A stretch of DNA of 64,000 bases from Brassica napus (taxonomy: Eukaryota > Streptophyta > Magnoliopsida > Brassicales > Brassicaceae). Under the pieces are notes generated by a model. That model saw only the letters and a program-made list of their open reading frames with translations. It had not been told where the DNA came from and did no database searches. This document shows positions 61,091 through 64,000 of this stretch, piece after piece. A program made the position numbers and the translations under genes. Within the stretch, counting starts at the first letter, position 1; each line of letters begins with the position of its first letter. The stretch lies in contig NC_063448.1 of NCBI RefSeq assembly GCF_020379485.1, positions 17,259,726 to 17,323,725 of the forward strand, in the 5' to 3' direction.

Positions 61091-63544
61091 CGTTGTACAT
61101 ACCGGCCAATGTTGCATATTCGAATATGTATAAATGCATATATTAAAAACAGTTTATTGGAGAATTGAATATTGCTCCATGGTTGCGTCAGTGATCAGAA
61201 ACAAGAGGCTAGTCTCCCAACGGATAGTCCCGCCCACAGAGAAAATCCTGTCAGACAAGAAGAAACGACCAATTGTTTTTTTATCTCTAGTACGGGTTTT
61301 TTTGAAGTAACATTATATATTTTGGCTTTTTTTGACTAAACATTATATATTTTGTTGTCACACAATAAGAAACGACCAATTTTTATCCCTAGTCTCTCTT
61401 TTTTTGCAGTAACAATTTTCTTTACAGTTTTTTTTTTTTAAATATAGCAGGATAACTTATTAAAAAAATATATAGCAGGATAATACACCGAACAAAATTA
61501 GAAATAGATGAGAAGTTTGTCTGAATAGTTCCAAAAAATATTCGACATGGTTTCTTTTTTTTTTTTTGAAAAAAAATATTCGACATGGTTTCATCATGAA
61601 ACTACGGGTAACTTTTTTCTTTTTGCTGACAACTACGGGTAACTTTGTATAACATTGCTGACACTCAAGTTTTATTTATATAACATATCTTTTTTATCAA
61701 AAAGAACATATATTTCCTCGATTTATTATATATTGACTGTTTTTAAAGAAATATAATATTGGTATAAAAATAATATATTATATAAAAATAACTTGAGCTG
61801 TAACAGTTAAATAAAAAATAGAATCAAAGTAGTAATAATTTGATGACAAAAAAAGTAGTAAAACATCTAGTTGGCCTTTCATTCACTATAGATTGTACAT
61901 ACCCAGTTGAAATTTACTTAACTTCTCTGTAAACATATGTCAGTTAAACAGTTTATTCATATTTTTAATTATCTATCCTTTCACATAGCGACTGGCCTGA
62001 TACTGCTGCAATTTTCTTTTCAAAGAATATTTGAAACTGCATTTTTTCTGAGGGAATCATAATATTCTATTAATTAGACACCAATCTATAAGGAAAAGAC
62101 AAAATTTAGGGAGGGAAAGAGCCCACAACCCTTGGTTTATATATATACCATCACATCCATAAACAATTTAATCAATTATCAATATAAAATGAGAATATAT
62201 ATATGCAAATACTCATATATATATGGGTAAATTCCAACCATAGCACTTAGATATATTAAAAGAGAGTTTACAAATTAGAGTTTGAGCGCGAGATACATAA
62301 TGACACGTGAGGGGATAAAATCGTCGTATAGCTCAACTGGCCACTGAATCAGCTTCACGTTCACCAGTCCCCTGGATTTAGTCGCCTGCACGATCTTTTT
62401 TTGTCTTCTCCCCTTGGTGGAATGAATTAAATATTGCATATAGTTGGCACGTTGTTTCATCAGTTTCAGTGAAATTTTCTTAAAGAACCAGAGATTACGA
62501 AATGATACATAAAAAAACTCTTATAGAGGGTAAGAAATAAAAGGTACGGGGAAAACACAAAACTTATGCATGAAAAAATAACCTAGTTTCTTTTTTTTGT
62601 CAACTACAACCTAGTTTCTTTCAAGCTCAAGCTCAATTTCTATGGTAGATTCAAATAGTATTAAAACAAGGGCCAATTCAAAATTTCAAAATAAACTAAC
62701 AACGCCTGCAGAGGAATAAACAAGCATCGTAGTGGATTTGCTTATGTCGGAAAATATCTATCCCGGCCGTTGACCGCTCTGCACCTCTATCACGTTGTGC
62801 CTAAACATGATGCTTAACAAAACAGCTTGTGTTCATATTTATGGTTGAGGTATCTAGGAGTTGTATTGAACCGAGAGTTTTAGGTGATTTATAGTAAAAT
62901 TATAAATTCACTGTTATTCAAATATGAATTTTAAAAATTCATTTAAAATTCACTGTTATTGAACTTAACAATTCGTAGAGTACTCTAAAATCCACCGTTA
63001 TTGAAAATATTTTAAGTTGTGAAATTTTAAAGTTTTCAGGTGATTTTAGGGTGTTTGAGTGAAGTTTCTTGGTTAAAAAAATTAAAACTCAAATTCCATG
63101 GTTTTAGATTATATTATAGAGTGGTTTAACAAAATCACCTAAATCTCTGCAACTTATTGAAATGATCACCTCAAATCACCTGTTATATTGAATACACCCC
63201 CTTTTTAATTAATTTGGATAATTGTCTCGCCAGTGACTCGTATGTTAAATCAAGAATTTGTGAAAGACATGATTCTTGCCTTCTAAGATATCGATAGTAC
63301 TGAACTCCCCCAACTATAGATGGGTCTTTTGAATTACTGAACCAAAAAACTGGTTTTGGTAACTAGTTTACTGTAAGACATTGGATTTCACTCGTATATT
63401 ATGTGAAAAGCAAACTAGAGAAGCTTAACTCATTTACCCCTATATATATTGAGTTATTCTTGGGGGCGACAGCCAATAAGATTTCTTTATTTCAAATTTG
63501 ATATCTTTTAAAAAAGGAAACAAAATATTATCAAGTTATATTAT
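61091..63544. other. Intergenic, nothing certain
   Basis: No supported gene. 61300-61460 repeats CATTATATATTTTG and AAGAAACGACCAATTTTT words. 62275-62460 (minus) holds a 61-codon frame (QATKSRGLVNVKLIQWPVEL inside) that is less AT-rich than its surroundings and could be an exon or gene fragment, but I do not recognise it. By collinearity the CAULIFLOWER/AP1-type MADS gene would be expected further right, outside the window. Confidence 0.35.
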
Positions 63545-64000
63545 GTTTTTAAAATAAAAAAGTAAAAAAAAAATAGCAGTTACAGAAAAAAAAATTAAAA
63601 AAAAATTTAACGTCATCAGCAAAATACTAAACCCTAAATCCTAATCCCTAAACCCTAAATCCTAAACCCTTGGGTAAACTCTAAACCTTTGGGTAAACTC
63701 TAAACCCTTGGTAAACCATAAACCCTTGGATAAATCCTAAACTCTAAATAAAAACACTAAACCCTGAAACTCTAAACCCTAAATCTTAAACCCTAAACCC
63801 TTGAGTGTTTTAGTGTTTAGTGATTTTGATTTAGAGTTTAAAATTTATCCTAGAGTTTAAAATTTATCCTAGGGTTTAGGATTTACCCAAGGGTTTAGGG
63901 TTTAGGATTTAAGGTTTAGAGATTAGGATTTAGGGTTTAATGTTTTGCTGACGACGTTAAAAATATTTTTTTTTTTTGTAATTACTACTATTTTTTATTT
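63545..64000. mobile_element. Foldback element with telomere-like arms, copy 3 (cut by window end)
   Basis: Left arm AAATTTAACGTCATCAGCAAAA then degenerate CCCTAAA repeats (63630-63800); right arm TTTAGGG-type repeats (63800-63940) then TTTTGCTGACGACGTTAAA. The inverted inner border (AACGTCATCAGC / GCTGACGACGTT) resembles that of copy 1 (AACAACGATGATGCTGC / GGCGTCAGCGTTGTT), so these two appear to be one family. Confidence 0.7.

Noticed and set aside
63630..63960. True telomeric array at the window end
   Set aside because: Repeats are imperfect, switch strand at the middle and are bordered by inverted arms.

Overview
The window is nuclear DNA of a flowering plant in the mustard family, most likely tribe Brassiceae (Brassica/Raphanus type). 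Evidence: spliced genes with GT-AG introns, a nuclear tRNA-Asn, plant LTR retrotransposons, Helitrons, MITEs, a tRNA-derived SINE, and a gene order that I recall from Arabidopsis chromosome 1 around At1g26320-At1g26440. Read left to right, the conserved genes are a ureide permease (UPS5-like, +), two intronless berberine-bridge-enzyme-like FAD oxidoreductases (+, +), a RID1-type DEAH-box RNA helicase (+), a cytochrome b5 (CB5-A-like, -), a large protein with an FYRC-like N-terminus and a WD-like C-terminus (At1g26330-like, -) and an NADP-dependent 2-alkenal/double-bond reductase (-). I rebuilt the exons of every multi-exon gene by hand, and all give uninterrupted reading frames (409, 722, 135, 1274 and 351 aa).

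Region by region: 1-1.06 kb is the 3' part of a LINE. 1.28-1.52 kb is a MITE. 2.65-4.13 kb is the ureide permease. 4.29-9.98 kb is a complete but coding-dead Copia element with near-identical LTRs and a 5-bp target duplication. It ends 62 bp from a tRNA-Asn gene (10.05-10.12 kb, minus). 10.52-12.77 kb is a non-autonomous hAT element. 13.5-14.3 kb is a foldback element whose arms are telomere-like repeats, and it abuts the TATA box of the first BBE-like gene (14.39-15.98 kb). Two Helitrons (16.10-16.94 and 17.09-19.03 kb) and a tandemly repeated, poly-G-containing block follow.

21.4-34.8 kb is one Copia insertion (target duplication ATAAT) that carries a nested chromovirus-type Gypsy element in opposite orientation. 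A deletion fused the two at the left side. This composite sits in the upstream region of the second BBE-like gene (35.24-36.83 kb). 38.9-39.1 kb is a SINE with a perfect 16-bp target duplication. 39.6-40.9 kb is a second telomere-repeat foldback, a MULE-like element with a 9-bp target duplication. 41.4-44.4 kb is a ~0.9-kb tandem duplication. One copy was later hit by a 1.1-kb element full of E2F-type sites (TTTGGCGG). 44.8-58.5 kb is the conserved gene block. 58.5-64 kb is AT-rich intergenic DNA with MITEs and a third telomere-repeat foldback cut by the window end.

There is no bacterial-style system, CRISPR array or operon here. The genes are independent transcription units. The two BBE-like genes are tandem duplicates: coding, 3' flank and distal upstream DNA are all alignable between them. 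The most notable structures are the repeated capture of telomere-like DNA in foldback elements, the E2F-site minisatellite with a visible empty site, a pair of compensating frameshifts in the first BBE-like gene, and the 13.4-kb nested insertion in the upstream DNA of the second.
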